Part shown: piece by piece, positions 24,939 to 34,392 of the stretch | How the letters are laid out: each line of letters begins with the position of its first letter | Numbering within the stretch: the stretch's first letter is position 1 | NCBI RefSeq assembly: GCF_022271435.1 | Contig: NZ_JAFIQY010000006.1 | Location: forward strand, 298,038-362,037 | DNA from: Streptomyces monomycini | Lineage (GTDB): Bacteria; Actinomycetota; Actinomycetes; Streptomycetales; Streptomycetaceae | DNA: 64,000 bases | Reading direction: 5' to 3' | Program-made: the position numbers and the translations under genes | The notes under the pieces: model-generated | The model's input: only the letters and a program-made list of their open reading frames with translations | What the model was told of the DNA's origin: nothing | Database searches by the model: none

Positions 24939-25655
24939 GTGAGCACAGCGCAGCCCCCTCCCGGAGCGTCCCGGCCGGGGGGACGTACCGCGCGTACGAG
25001 ACAAGCCGTACTGGACGCGGTCTTCGAAGAGCTGGGCGAGGGCGGATACGCTGCGCTCACCATGGAGGGGGTGGCCCGGCGTTCCGGGGTCCACGTCGCG
25101 ACGATCTACCGCCGCTGGCGCTCCGTCGAGGGGCTCGTCTGCGAGCTGATGGCCGACCTGAGTGGCGGGATTCCGCTTCCGGACACCGGCACGCTCCGCG
25201 GTGACCTGCGCGCGCTGGCCCGTTCGATCGCCGCCTTCTACACGGAACCGCGGTACTGCGGACTGCTGGAAGCGGTGGTGTCCGCCGCCGCGCGCCAGCC
25301 CGAGGCCGCCGACGTGCTGCGGCAGTTCTTCGACCAGCGGCTGCGGCTGGCCGGCAGCATGGTGCCCCGTGCCGCGGCGCGCGGCGAACTGCCCGAGGGC
25401 GCCGATCCGGACGAGGTCGTGGCCGCCCTGGGCGCGCCGTTCTACTACCGGCTGCTGATCGCCCGCCGGCCGGTCGACATCCGGCTGGCCGACCGCGCCG
25501 CCGAGGCCGCCTGGGTGGCGGCACGGGCCGGGGTCTTCGCGCCCGCGGCGGGCACCGCGGACGGGGTACGGGACGGCACGGATGCGGTGCGGGACGCCGC
25601 GGGCTCAGTACGGGACGCCTCGGGCTCCGTAGGGGACACCGCGGACCCCGCATGA
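24939..25655 (+). CDS. TetR-family regulator with repetitive C-terminal tail
   Basis: 238 residues from GTG 24939. The helix-turn-helix (GVARRSGVHVATIYRRW) is in residues 40-70. The ligand domain runs to about 195 and resembles the TetR_C_11 class (PRYCGLLEAVVSAAARQPEA). The last 35 residues are a low-complexity repeat of the pattern (V)RD-A-GS, probably a slippage product. A perfect palindrome upstream suggests self-control. No divergent enzyme or transporter is close, so regulated genes are unknown. Confidence 0.87.
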   Translation: MSTAQPPPGASRPGGRTARTRQAVLDAVFEELGEGGYAALTMEGVARRSGVHVATIYRRWRSVEGLVCELMADLSGGIPLPDTGTLRGDLRALARSIAAFYTEPRYCGLLEAVVSAAARQPEAADVLRQFFDQRLRLAGSMVPRAAARGELPEGADPDEVVAALGAPFYYRLLIARRPVDIRLADRAAEAAWVAARAGVFAPAAGTADGVRDGTDAVRDAAGSVRDASGSVGDTADPA

Positions 25656-25743
25656 GGCGTCGCGGGCCCTTACGGGAGCAACGCGGCCCCGTAACCCCGT
25701 AACACCGCACCTGTAACGCCGCCCAGGCCCCCGGAAACGCCGA

Positions 25744-25782
25744 AGGCGGCCGGTGGCTCCCGTGGGAGCGCACCGGCCGCCT
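25744..25782. terminator. Very strong bidirectional hairpin terminator
   Basis: Arms AGGCGGCCGGTG (25744-25755) and complement (25771-25782) are extended inward by GCTCCC/GGGAGC around a 2-base loop. It lies between the convergent tetR and aminopeptidase genes. Confidence 0.9.
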
Positions 25783-25838
25783 GCCGACGACGGTGTCCGA
25801 CGACGGTGACCGTCTGCGGGATCAGCCCCGGCGTCCGG

Positions 25839-27311
25839 TCAGCCCTTCTGCCCGGTCAGCTCCGCCATCCACGCCTCGACCTCGTCCGCGCGGCGCGGCA
25901 GCGCGGCGGACAGGTTCCGGTTGCCGTCCTCGGTGACGAGGATGTCGTCCTCGATGCGGACGCCGATGCCGCGGTATTCCTCCGGGACGGTCAGGTCGTC
26001 CGCCTGGAAGTACAGGCCGGGCTCGACGGTCAGCACCATGCCGGGCTCCAGCGCCCCGTCGACGTACGTCTCCGTACGGGCGGCGGCGCAGTCGTGGACG
26101 TCCAGGCCGAGCATGTGGCCGGTGCCGTGCAGCGTCCAGCGGCGCTGCAGCCCCAGCTCCAGCACCCGTTCCGCCGGGCCCTCGACCAGGCCCCACTCGA
26201 CCAGCTTCTCGGCGAGCACGCGCTGCGCCGCGTCGTGGAAGTCGCGGAACGCGGCGCCCGGCTTGACCGCCGCGATGCCCGCCTCCTGGGCCTCGTACAC
26301 CGCGTCGTAGATCTTGCGCTGGAGGGGGTTGTACGTGCCGTTGATCGGCAGCGTACGGGTGACGTCCGCGGTGTAGAGGGTGGTGGTCTCCACACCCGCG
26401 TCCAGCAGCAGCAGGTCGCCGGAGCGCACCTGGCCGTTGTTGCGGACCCAGTGCAGCGTGGTGGCGTGCGGTCCGGCGGCGCAGATCGAGCCGTAACCGA
26501 CGTCGTTGCCCTCGACGCGGGCCCGGAGGAAGAACGTTCCCTCGATGTAGCGCTCGCTGGTCGCCTCGGCCTTGTCCAGGACCTTCACGACGTCCTCGAA
26601 GCCGCGCACGGTCGAGTCGACCGCCTTCCGCAGCTCACCGATCTCGAAGTCGTCCTTCACCAGACGCGCCTCGGAGAGATACTCCCGCAGCTCTTCGTCG
26701 CGCTCGGCGGTGACCTTGTCGGCCAGGGCCTCCTCGATGCCGGCGTCGTGGCCGCGCACCACGCGGACCGGGCCGCTCGCCGCGCGCAGCGCGTCGGGCA
26801 GCTCGCGCACGTCCGCGCAGTCGACGCCGAGCAGCGCCGCGGCCTCGGTCAGGCTGTTGCGCCGGCCGACCCACAGCTCGCCCATGCCGTCCAGCCAGAA
26901 CTCGCCGTTCTCACGGTCGGAGCGGGGCAGCCGGTAGAGCGTCGCGTCGTGGCCCTCGCCGCTCTCGCGGGGCTCCAGGACCAGCACGCTGTCGTCGGTC
27001 TGGTCACCGGTGAGGTGGACGAACTCGGTCGCGGCGCGGAAGCCGTACTCGGTGTCGTTGGAGCGGGTCTTCAGGTTGCCCGCCGGGATCACCAGGCGCT
27101 CGCCGGGGAAGCGGCGGGACAGCGCCGCGCGCCGCCGGGCCGCGTACGGGGCCTGCTCGTCGGGCTCCAGGCCGCGCAGCTCGGTGTCGGCCCACCCCGA
27201 CTGCATGTTCTTCGCGAGCTCGTCCGATACGCCCGGGTAAAGGCCGTTCTTCCGCTGCTTGATCGGCTGCTCGTCCTCGCCCGGGGTCTCCGGCGTGAGC
27301 TCGTCCGTCAC
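25839..27311 (-). CDS. pepP: Xaa-Pro aminopeptidase (aminopeptidase P)
   Basis: 490 residues from GTG 27311 with AAGGAGG upstream. The N-terminal creatinase-like domain is about 40-230; the pita-bread catalytic domain is 240-480. Dinuclear metal ligands are visible: two Asp in LLLLDAGVETTTLYTADVTR, His in GTGHMLGLDVHD, Glu in LTVEPGLY and Glu in GVRIEDDI. The enzyme removes an N-terminal residue that precedes proline, normally in the cytoplasm. A 43-residue upstream extension of the frame is rejected because it lacks a ribosome site. Confidence 0.95.
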   Translation of the reverse strand: MTDELTPETPGEDEQPIKQRKNGLYPGVSDELAKNMQSGWADTELRGLEPDEQAPYAARRRAALSRRFPGERLVIPAGNLKTRSNDTEYGFRAATEFVHLTGDQTDDSVLVLEPRESGEGHDATLYRLPRSDRENGEFWLDGMGELWVGRRNSLTEAAALLGVDCADVRELPDALRAASGPVRVVRGHDAGIEEALADKVTAERDEELREYLSEARLVKDDFEIGELRKAVDSTVRGFEDVVKVLDKAEATSERYIEGTFFLRARVEGNDVGYGSICAAGPHATTLHWVRNNGQVRSGDLLLLDAGVETTTLYTADVTRTLPINGTYNPLQRKIYDAVYEAQEAGIAAVKPGAAFRDFHDAAQRVLAEKLVEWGLVEGPAERVLELGLQRRWTLHGTGHMLGLDVHDCAAARTETYVDGALEPGMVLTVEPGLYFQADDLTVPEEYRGIGVRIEDDILVTEDGNRNLSAALPRRADEVEAWMAELTGQKG

Positions 27312-27436
27312 TATGCCTCCTTGTACGACTGCACCACATTCCATCGTAAGTGCGGAGAGAACGGGGTCCAGGGGCCGCAAGCGGTGAGCTATCAGACACT
27401 CCGGGCGCGCGACGGTCCGTCCGCGCGCCCTCGCCG

Positions 27437-29437
27437 TCACTCGAAGTACGCCGTGAGCAGCACCACGTCCTCCGGGGACTCCGGGGCGTCCAGCCCTTCC
27501 GGCAGGAGGGTGCGCAGCAGGTGGTCCGTCAGGGCCTCGGGGTCGTGGCGTACGGCCCGGGGGACGCCCGCGGCGGCGGCGTGCAGCCGGGCGAAGGCGC
27601 GGTCCATCGGCTCGCCGGTGCGGCGCAGCAGCCCGTCGCTGTACAGCAGAAGGGTTTCTCCTGGCGTGGGGCGCAGCTCCACGCTCGGCGCCTCCCAGCA
27701 GGCGAGCATGCCCAGGGGCGCGGACAGCGAGGTCTCCACGTACTCGGTACGGCGGTCGCCGATGATCAGCGGCGGGCAGTGCCCGGCACCGGCCAGCACG
27801 ATGCGGCGCCCGGGCGGGCCCGGCAGTCCGGGCGGGGGCGTACCTGGTCCGGCACCTGGCCCGGACGCGGCACCCGACCCGGACGCGGCACCCGGTCCCG
27901 TACCGATGCCCGGTCCCATGCCGGCTCCCGGTCCCGTACCGATGCCCGGTCCCAAGCCGACCCCAGGACCCATACCGACCCCCGGTACGCCCGGCGGTGC
28001 TTCGGCGAAGGCGAACAGGGCTGTCGCGCTACGAGCCGGTTCGGTCAGCCGCAGCAGCAGTTCCAGGTCGGAGAGGACCGCGACCGGGTCCTCGCCCTCC
28101 ATCACCGCGTACGCGCGAAGCGAGGCGCGCAGGCGGCCCATGGCGGCCACCGCGCCCGGCCCCGAGCCGGTGACGGAACCGACCGCCAGGCCCAGCGCGC
28201 CGTCCGGCAGCGGGAGCGCGTCGTACCAGTCGCCGCCGCCGAGCGGCCCGGAACTGTGCCGTACCGCGAGCCGTACACCCGGGACCCGGGGCAGCCTGCT
28301 GGGCAGCAGCTCCTCGCGCAGCGTCGCCACGGTCTGCCGCTGGCGGTGCAGTTCGAGGAGGCGGGCGAGGTGTTCGGTGGCGTACGCGAGGTAGCGGCCG
28401 ACGAGGTGGCGCTGCCGCTCGGCGGGGGCGGCGGGTTCGTCGTAGAGCCAGACCGCCGCGCCGAACCGGCCGACGGAGCCGGCCTCCAGCGGTACGGCGT
28501 AGCTGGCCGCGTATCCGAGGCGGGCGGCGACCTCCCGCAGGCGGGGGTCGAGGCCGGGCTCGCCGGGGATGTCGGGCTGGGCGACGTGGCCGCGCCCGCA
28601 GGCGACGCAGCCGGAGCCGTCCCGGCCGGGGACGTCGGGGCCGGGGACGTCGGGGCCGGAGGCGTCCGGCTCGGGGCCGTCCGCACCGTGATCGACGGGC
28701 GCGCCGGCCGGACACCCGTCAGTGGGCAGGCCGTCTTGCGTGGGCAGGCCGTCGTTCGTGGTCAGGCCGTCCGTCACCGGCAGCCCGTCCGTCGCGGTCC
28801 GTCCGCCCGTCGCCGTCCGTCCGCCCGTCACCGGCAGCCCGTCGAGGATCCGGCCGAAGGACTGCGCGCGGCGCGGCACGGTCTCGATGTCACCGATGTC
28901 CGCCTGACCCAGCCCGAGGCCGATGGTGGTGTCCGGCCCGAGCCCGTCGGACGGTTCGAGGACCACCAGCCCGCGTCGGGCCCCCATCAGGGAGGCCCCG
29001 GCGCGCAGCAGTTCCCGGAGGGCGGCTTCGAGGGTCCGCGTACGGGCCAGCTGCCCGGTGAGGCCGTGCAGCGCGGTGAGGTCGGAGGCCCAGGCGGCGA
29101 GGCGGTCCTGGACGGCCGTGTGGCGGGATTCGGGCGGGGCGTCCGCCGGGGTGGACGAGGTGGCGGACTCGGCAGTGTGCGTGGGGGCGGGAAGTGCTGG
29201 TTCGATTCCAGCCACTTTCGGGACGTGAGGGGTGGTCATGGCCGACGGCTTACGTAGCGCCGGGTGAAAGCCCAGGTCAGGCCGCATGTTGAGGAGGGCT
29301 GCGGCATTTTGTTGAGTGATGTTGAGTAGTGTGTCGAACTGCTCAATTTCCTCAATAGCATCGCAAACCCCCATGTCATGCTGCTCCGCTATCAATGCCT
29401 CCACATGTACACGCCGCAGTGACACGATGTCCAGCAT
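27437..29437 (-). CDS. GAF-PP2C (SpoIIE/RsbU-type) serine phosphatase
   Basis: 666 residues from ATG 29437. Residues 1-70 (MLDIVSLRRVHVEALIAEQH...) are a helical segment encoded by DNA of only about 50% GC. A GAF-like domain (about 115-370) is split by Asp/Gly/Pro-rich repeats (GGRTATDGLP-type). The PP2C domain (about 400-660) keeps the metal Asp in GGGDWYDALPLPDG and in LLLYSDGLLRR, plus GAGHCPPL. A 60-residue Gly-Pro repeat (GVGMGPGVGLGPGIGTGPG) interrupts it. Such phosphatases reactivate anti-sigma antagonists, so a role opposite the RsbW-like ATPases is likely. A start at about residue 73 (MTTPHVPK) is an alternative. Confidence 0.82.
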   Translation of the reverse strand: MLDIVSLRRVHVEALIAEQHDMGVCDAIEEIEQFDTLLNITQQNAAALLNMRPDLGFHPALRKPSAMTTPHVPKVAGIEPALPAPTHTAESATSSTPADAPPESRHTAVQDRLAAWASDLTALHGLTGQLARTRTLEAALRELLRAGASLMGARRGLVVLEPSDGLGPDTTIGLGLGQADIGDIETVPRRAQSFGRILDGLPVTGGRTATGGRTATDGLPVTDGLTTNDGLPTQDGLPTDGCPAGAPVDHGADGPEPDASGPDVPGPDVPGRDGSGCVACGRGHVAQPDIPGEPGLDPRLREVAARLGYAASYAVPLEAGSVGRFGAAVWLYDEPAAPAERQRHLVGRYLAYATEHLARLLELHRQRQTVATLREELLPSRLPRVPGVRLAVRHSSGPLGGGDWYDALPLPDGALGLAVGSVTGSGPGAVAAMGRLRASLRAYAVMEGEDPVAVLSDLELLLRLTEPARSATALFAFAEAPPGVPGVGMGPGVGLGPGIGTGPGAGMGPGIGTGPGAASGSGAASGPGAGPGTPPPGLPGPPGRRIVLAGAGHCPPLIIGDRRTEYVETSLSAPLGMLACWEAPSVELRPTPGETLLLYSDGLLRRTGEPMDRAFARLHAAAAGVPRAVRHDPEALTDHLLRTLLPEGLDAPESPEDVVLLTAYFE

Positions 29438-29885
29438 TGTCCCCATGGGGTTTGTGGTGTCAACGGGACGAGGAAGTTGGCCGGAAAATATCCCCCCGAA
29501 CGTCAATTTGAGGTCGACTGGCGACGTTCGACAGTGCGTCATCACCACCATGGCGGGTACGTACTCGGAAAGGCGCGGAGTCAGTTGGGCCGCGCCGGAA
29601 CTCTCCGACGGGCACGGGCGTCTAACACGGCGACGACCGCGCCGCACCGCACCCCCAAGTGGCGGAACTGCTTCACGGGACAGCAAGCGCCATGCGTGCG
29701 CCACCCTCCGCCACGTTCCACGCTCGGCGTATGGCGTGATGCGCTGCTCTGTACACGCAGTGACCAGAGATCCACGTGGCGTCAGGGGTTCGCAGGAGCC
29801 ACCGAAGAACGCCACGAAGCGGCATGAACCGGCATGTAGTGCGATGGACATAGCCCTCGGCGTTAACGGAAAGGAACGAGCGCTC
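29438..29885. other. Divergent intergenic region, lower GC
   Basis: 448 bp between the PP2C gene (-) and the Prim-Pol-like gene (+). The + strand frame of the latter is open upstream to 29316 but lacks a ribosome site there. The DNA is A/T-richer than the flanks near 29440-29560. No inverted repeat above 7 bp was found. Confidence 0.45.
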
Positions 29886-30605
29886 ATGCGCGAGATCCTC
29901 GGAAGGCGACGCAAGCTCCAGCTCCGGCGCGGCGGAAGGTCGGCGCTGCTCGGTGCGGCGCTCCACTGCGCCACCGAGTGGCAGTGGCCCGTACTCCCGG
30001 GCGTCGGACTGCGGACCGGCGGGAAACCGGCGGGCGGCAAGCCGCCCGGTGGACGGGGGCGCGCCGAACGCGGGACGCGCCCGTGCAGTTGCCCGGACCC
30101 GGACTGCGTGGTGCCCGGCGCGCACCCCTTCGATCCCGGGCTGTTCGCCGCCACCACTGATGCCCGCATGGTGCGTTGGTGGTGGACCAACCGGCCGACC
30201 GCGCCGCTGCTGCTGGCCACCGGCGGCCGCGCGCCCTGCGCGCTGAGCCTGCCGGCCGTCGCCGGGGCGCAGGCGCTGGCCGCCCTGGACCACTTCGGCG
30301 TCCGGACCGGTCCGGTCGTCGCCACCCCCACCCGATGGTCGTTGCTGGTCGCCCCGTACTCCCTCGGGGAACTGGGCGAGTTGCTGCACTCCCGGGACTG
30401 GGTGCCCAGTTCGTTGCGCTTTCACAGCGAGGGCGGCTATGTGGTGCTGCCGCCCTCGCAGATCGGCGCGGGCAAGGTCCGCTGGGAGCGGTCGCCGGGC
30501 ACCGGCCAGGTCGCGCCGTTCCTGCCGCGGGTGGAGACGATCGTGGACGCCCTGGTCACCGCGAGCACCAGCGCGCCGGACGGCGGCAGCCGGCTCGCGT
30601 ACTGA
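29886..30605 (+). CDS. Degenerate Prim-Pol (DNA primase/polymerase N-terminal-like) protein
   Basis: 239 residues from ATG 29886 (GAAAGGAACG upstream). It keeps the layout of the Streptomyces bifunctional primase/polymerase N-terminal family: an N-terminal helix (GAALHCATEWQWPVLPGVGL), the Cys-containing CSCPDPDCVVPGAHPF, and a later SEGGYVVLPPSQ segment. The catalytic DxD expected in the next strand is replaced by CALSLPAVAG, so polymerase activity is unlikely. It is divergent from the PP2C gene. Streptomyces genomes commonly carry such a chromosomal copy of unknown role. Compare the intact copy at 39563. Confidence 0.75.
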   Translation: MREILGRRRKLQLRRGGRSALLGAALHCATEWQWPVLPGVGLRTGGKPAGGKPPGGRGRAERGTRPCSCPDPDCVVPGAHPFDPGLFAATTDARMVRWWWTNRPTAPLLLATGGRAPCALSLPAVAGAQALAALDHFGVRTGPVVATPTRWSLLVAPYSLGELGELLHSRDWVPSSLRFHSEGGYVVLPPSQIGAGKVRWERSPGTGQVAPFLPRVETIVDALVTASTSAPDGGSRLAY

Positions 30606-30893
30606 CGCGACCGCAGGAGCGCGTGCGGACGCGTCTGCCGGGGCGCACTGGCGCGCCTGCTGAACCGCGTACGGACGCGTGACCTGACCGCCCGGCCTCC
30701 TCACCCGGCCACCCCTCCCACCGCTCGGCGCGACAAAGGACGCGCGGGCGGTTCACTCGTACGGGTGTGAGCTGCCCGGTGGTGGTGGGGATTCGGGGGT
30801 TCGGGCCCGTTATGTGCCCGTTCCGGGCCGATATGTTCGGCGCGCCGTCAATCCGACGGTCAACTCCGTCGCCCTGACAATCCAGGTGGTCCC

Positions 30894-31601
30894 ATGGAGC
30901 GTGCGCCGAATCTCCGCATGATCGCGCTGGCGAGCACGGTCGCGCTCGCCGTCGCCCTGCCGCTGGCGGCCGCGACCGCCGGTCCGGCCGAATCCGATCG
31001 GTCGGCGGCCGATGACTCCGCGAGTGCTACACATCCGGATGCTGATGTTCCGGTCGGTAGGAGGGCGTCCGCCGCGCCGGGCCCGTATGCGGGTCCGGCC
31101 CCGTCACCCGGCGCGCACACGGTTCCCCGTACGGATTCCCGCACGGGTTCCCGTGCCGATCCCCGTGCCGATGCCCGTGACGACCCCCGCACGGGTGCGC
31201 GTACCGATGCCCGTACCGACCCCGGTACCCACCCCCGTACCGATCTCCGCATCACCCGCTGCGGCCCCGAACTCGCCGCACCCGAAGGAGTGGAAGCTCA
31301 AACGTGTGTTCTCTCCGAGGGGGGCCGGACCTGGGGGCGCACGTACTACCGCAACACCTCCGGCAAGCCCCTGCATGCCGTCCTGTCCCTGATGCGGCCG
31401 GACGGCCGGACCGTACAGGCGCACTGCGACCTGCCGGCCGGTGACGAGCCCGAGACCTGCGAAACCCCGCGGGAGGCGACGGTCGGCGGCGACCGGGCGC
31501 CGTACACCGCGGTCGCGGAGGTCACCGACAAGCGGGGTGAGCACAAACTGCTGCGCACCGGCAGCAACGCCGCACCGGATGCCGGTGGTTCGGACCAATG
31601 A
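30894..31601 (+). CDS. Secreted protein with Arg/Thr/Asp repeats and a four-Cys domain
   Basis: 235 residues. The signal peptide is MIALASTVALAVALPLAAAT with cleavage near residue 30. Residues 45-118 are low complexity (RTDSRTGSRADPRADARD), encoded by near-identical short DNA repeats at about 31130-31250. The C-terminal 110 residues hold four cysteines (RCGPELAAP, QTCVLSEGG, HCDLPAGDEPETCETP), suggesting two disulfides in a beta-rich extracellular domain. No named family is recognised. It is monocistronic. Confidence 0.72.
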   Translation: MERAPNLRMIALASTVALAVALPLAAATAGPAESDRSAADDSASATHPDADVPVGRRASAAPGPYAGPAPSPGAHTVPRTDSRTGSRADPRADARDDPRTGARTDARTDPGTHPRTDLRITRCGPELAAPEGVEAQTCVLSEGGRTWGRTYYRNTSGKPLHAVLSLMRPDGRTVQAHCDLPAGDEPETCETPREATVGGDRAPYTAVAEVTDKRGEHKLLRTGSNAAPDAGGSDQ

Positions 31602-32058
31602 CGGTGCGGGGGCGGTGGGAGCGCGCTGTGGGGCCGGAGTGCCGAGGGCTGCCGCCGACGCCCGGCCCCGTCCGTACGGGTCCCCACCCGGTCCTGACGG
31701 CGTCCGGCGGGGGCTGGCGGCCGTGGCGGTGGGCGGGCCGACATGATGTGCCCGGCGGGCCAGAGGTGGCGGGAGGCGGGCGCACAGGAGGCGCGGTGGG
31801 CCGGTCTCGCGGGGAGGGTGCCCCGCGGCGGTCTCGCAGCGCCGGGGCGGGCTGCCCGGCCTGGGCGGACGCGGGCATGGAAGCGCCCGGTCGCTGGCGA
31901 CGGGGGATGCACCAGCGACCGGGCTCCTAGAACGGTAACAAGAGATCGGCGGTTCGCAAATTCGATCGTGGAATTCCGGACGCGTATTTACCGGTCGGTA
32001 CGGCGACTTGTGACCGGAGTCACGCCCGGAACGCCGTCCCGTGCCCCTCGGGTCACGC
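31602..32058. other. Convergent intergenic region
   Basis: 457 bp between the secreted-protein gene (+) and the SEC-C gene (-). It holds the hairpin at 31885-31924. An A/T-rich patch at 31930-31990 precedes a small palindrome, GTGACCGGAGTCAC (32010-32023). No coding frame with a ribosome site was found. Confidence 0.5.
31885..31924. terminator. 13-bp stem hairpin between convergent genes
   Basis: Arms GCCCGGTCGCTGG (31885-31897) and its perfect complement (31912-31924) with a 14-base loop. It lies 134 bp beyond the SEC-C stop and can also terminate + strand transcripts. Confidence 0.75.
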
Positions 32059-33027
32059 TCAGCTCAACGTCACCTGACGGTTGGTGAGGCCACCGCGGGC
32101 ACGGCGCTCCTCCGGCGTCAGCGGGGTGTCCGCGGCGAGCGCCGTGGCGAGCCGCTCCGCGAAGGCGCCGGCCGGCTTGGCCACGTCGTCGGCGCTCATC
32201 CCGGAGGGCAGGTCCCAGACCGGCACGGTCAGGCCGTGCGCGCGGAACGACCCGACCAGACGGGTGCCTTCGCCCAGCGAGGACGTACCGGCGGCGTGCA
32301 GCCGGGCCAGCGCGTCCAGCAGCTTCTCCTCCGGGCGGTCCATCACCCAGCGCAGGTGGTTCTTCTCGGGCGTCTCGCACCAGTAGGCGCCCTCCAGACC
32401 GTCCAGCCGGGCGGTCGGGATGGCGGCGGCGTTCGCCCGCTCCAGGGAGGCGGCGACCTCGCCCGTCGCGTTCTCGGCGTCCTCCACCCAGAACTCGAAG
32501 CCGGAGTGCACCTGCGGCTCGAAGGGCGCGGCCGGGTCCAGCAGGTCCTGGAGGCGCGGACCGTCCGCCGCGGCACGCTCGGCGGCGACCGGCGTGCCCG
32601 GCTCGGCGGCCAGCGCGCGGCGCAGCGTGTCGGCGAGGTCGCGGCTGAGGTCCCCGGAAGCGGTGTCGTTCTGCAGGCCGAGCAGGACGGCGCCGTTGTC
32701 GCGGCGCAGCGCGGGCCAGGCCATGGGCAGGACGGTCGCCAGCGTCACCGACGGCACGCCCTCGGGCAGCCCGTCCTTGAGCTGCAACTCGACGGTGGCG
32801 GCGGGCACCAGCTCCCGCAGTGCCACCCAGTCGCACTCGCCCCGCAGGCCCTCGAAGGGGCGCTGCACCAGCTCGGTGACGGCGTGCGCCGCGCTCCGGC
32901 CGTGACAGGCCTTGTAGCGGCGGCCCGAGCCACAGGGGCAGGGCTCGCGCGGCCCGACGACGGGAACCTCGCCGTCCTTGATCTGCGGTGCTGCGGCCTT
33001 GGTCTGGGGACGGCGCTTCTTGGCCAT
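32059..33027 (-). CDS. DUF5926 protein with N-terminal SEC-C zinc motif
   Basis: 322 residues. Right after a basic leader (MAKKRRPQTKA) comes the SEC-C zinc knuckle PCPCGSGRRYKACHG, which in SecA binds zinc and ribosomes or SecB. The remaining 270 residues match the actinobacterial DUF5926 proteins as I recall them (LATVLPMAWPALRRDNGAV..., EFWVEDAENATGEVAASLE). The role is not established; the zinc motif suggests a nucleic-acid or ribosome-linked cytoplasmic function. It is monocistronic. Confidence 0.85.
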   Translation of the reverse strand: MAKKRRPQTKAAAPQIKDGEVPVVGPREPCPCGSGRRYKACHGRSAAHAVTELVQRPFEGLRGECDWVALRELVPAATVELQLKDGLPEGVPSVTLATVLPMAWPALRRDNGAVLLGLQNDTASGDLSRDLADTLRRALAAEPGTPVAAERAAADGPRLQDLLDPAAPFEPQVHSGFEFWVEDAENATGEVAASLERANAAAIPTARLDGLEGAYWCETPEKNHLRWVMDRPEEKLLDALARLHAAGTSSLGEGTRLVGSFRAHGLTVPVWDLPSGMSADDVAKPAGAFAERLATALAADTPLTPEERRARGGLTNRQVTLS

Positions 33028-33523
33028 GGCGAGGCTTTCTCCTGGTCGGTCCTGGGCGTACGGTCGCGTTCCGGCGCGAGCCTAGACGACTGGGCCCCGC
33101 ACACGCGGCGCGCGCTGCGGCCGGTGGCCGCGCGCTGCTCGGGAAGCGGGTGGCACGGCGCCCTGGGGCTGCCCCCGGACGATTCGCCTGACGCCCGCCC
33201 GCCGTCCGTACGCCGCCGTTCCGCCGTCCGTAAGCCGCCGCTCCGCCGTACGTCCGTCGTCCGTCCACCGCCCACGGCCGTGCAGGCCAACGGAATTGGT
33301 CCCGCGCGACCGCTCGCCTCCGTACCACCGTGTCGGCGTACGGGACGGCGGGGGTACGGCGCGGTGCGTACGGGCGGCCATTCTTGACCGTCCCGCGCCC
33401 GCGCCCTCGCCACGCGGGCTGCGGGACTCGCCCTCGCCATCGCTCGGGCCCAGGGCCTCGGGCCCGCCCCCCGGCCCAGTCCTGGGCCGCCTGCCCCTCA
33501 GCCGTTCAGCCGTACAGCCCCGT
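33028..33523. other. Intergenic region with 22-bp repeats
   Basis: 496 bp between the ATPase gene stop and the SEC-C start (both minus strand). Three 22-bp tandem units start at 33199, 33221 and 33243; the first two differ at two positions (CCGCCGTCCGTACGCCGCCG core) and the third is more decayed. A CTAGAC/GTCTAG patch near 33080 may be the SEC-C -10 region. No gene. Confidence 0.55.
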
Positions 33524-34252
33524 TCAGCAGTCGCACTCCACCAGCGACAGTTCTGCCCTGACGGCCGTATCCCGCCCGGACGCCGGGCCCCGCCCGGCTG
33601 CGGTGTCCCGACCGACTGAGGGTTCCCGACCGACTGCGATCTCCTGGCCGACTGCGGTGTCCCGCCCCGCTGCGGAAGCGCGCCCCTGCACCACGCCGTT
33701 GGGCCGCCCGTTGAGCCCCCCGCCGGAGAAGTCGGCGGACAGCTCCACGGGCAGGTCCACGCGCGTAGCGAACGTGCTGCGGAGGCCGTGCAGGGCGAGC
33801 AGGGCCCAGACCGTCACCTCGCCCCCCGCTTCCTCCACGCCCCATTCCTTGGCGAGGGACCGGATGATCGCCAGTCCGCGGCCTCCCTTGGCGGTGACCG
33901 ACGGTGTGGCCGGCTGCGGCCGGGTCGGGCCGCCTCCGTCGGTGACCGCGATGGTCAACTGGCCGTGTCCGTCGATACGCCACGCCGCGCGTATCGCGTC
34001 CGGCACCGCGTCGTGTGCCGGGTCCCGTACGCAACCCGGCGCCTCCAGCACGCATATCGGACGTGCGTGCCGACACGAATTGCTCAGCAGTTCGGAAAGA
34101 ATGAGTACCGCGTCGTCGACGACCGTGTCCTGAACGCCGCTTGCCAGCAGCTCGGCCCGCATGCGCCGCCTGGCCGACCCGACCCCTGACGGACCATGGG
34201 GTACGGCCATGACCGACGCCGTCGGCACCTCTTGTGCCACCATCAACGCCAC
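33524..34252 (-). CDS. RsbW-like ATP-binding regulator with repeat tail
   Basis: 242 residues from GTG 34252 (AAGGAGG upstream); an ATG at 34243 is a close alternative. GHKL ATPase motifs: N-box VLILSELLSNSCRHA, G1 VTDGGGPT and G2 KGGRGLAIIRSLA. Between the N-box and G1 is a short insertion with two Cys (ICVLEAPGCVRDP). The last 60 residues are repeats of the type (S/A)AGRDTAVGQE. It belongs to the large Streptomyces group of stand-alone anti-sigma-like ATPases. The adjacent glycerophosphodiesterase gene lies upstream on the same strand, but a 140-bp gap argues for separate transcription. Confidence 0.85.
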   Translation of the reverse strand: MALMVAQEVPTASVMAVPHGPSGVGSARRRMRAELLASGVQDTVVDDAVLILSELLSNSCRHARPICVLEAPGCVRDPAHDAVPDAIRAAWRIDGHGQLTIAVTDGGGPTRPQPATPSVTAKGGRGLAIIRSLAKEWGVEEAGGEVTVWALLALHGLRSTFATRVDLPVELSADFSGGGLNGRPNGVVQGRASAAGRDTAVGQEIAVGREPSVGRDTAAGRGPASGRDTAVRAELSLVECDC

Positions 34253-34392
34253 CCCCGAGACCTCCTTCGCCCCACGCCACGGGATGGATGCCCCAATGGC
34301 CTGGACCGGAAACCGGCCAGTCCTGATGCGGTGACGCACTCGTGACGATCGAATACGGGTCGAATGCGCCGGTGCACTCCCCGTGACGGCTG

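Noticed and set aside
32010..32023. Crp-like site GTGACCGGAGTCAC
   Set aside because: Matches GTG-N6-GNCAC but lies between two convergent gene ends, so there is no promoter for it to regulate.
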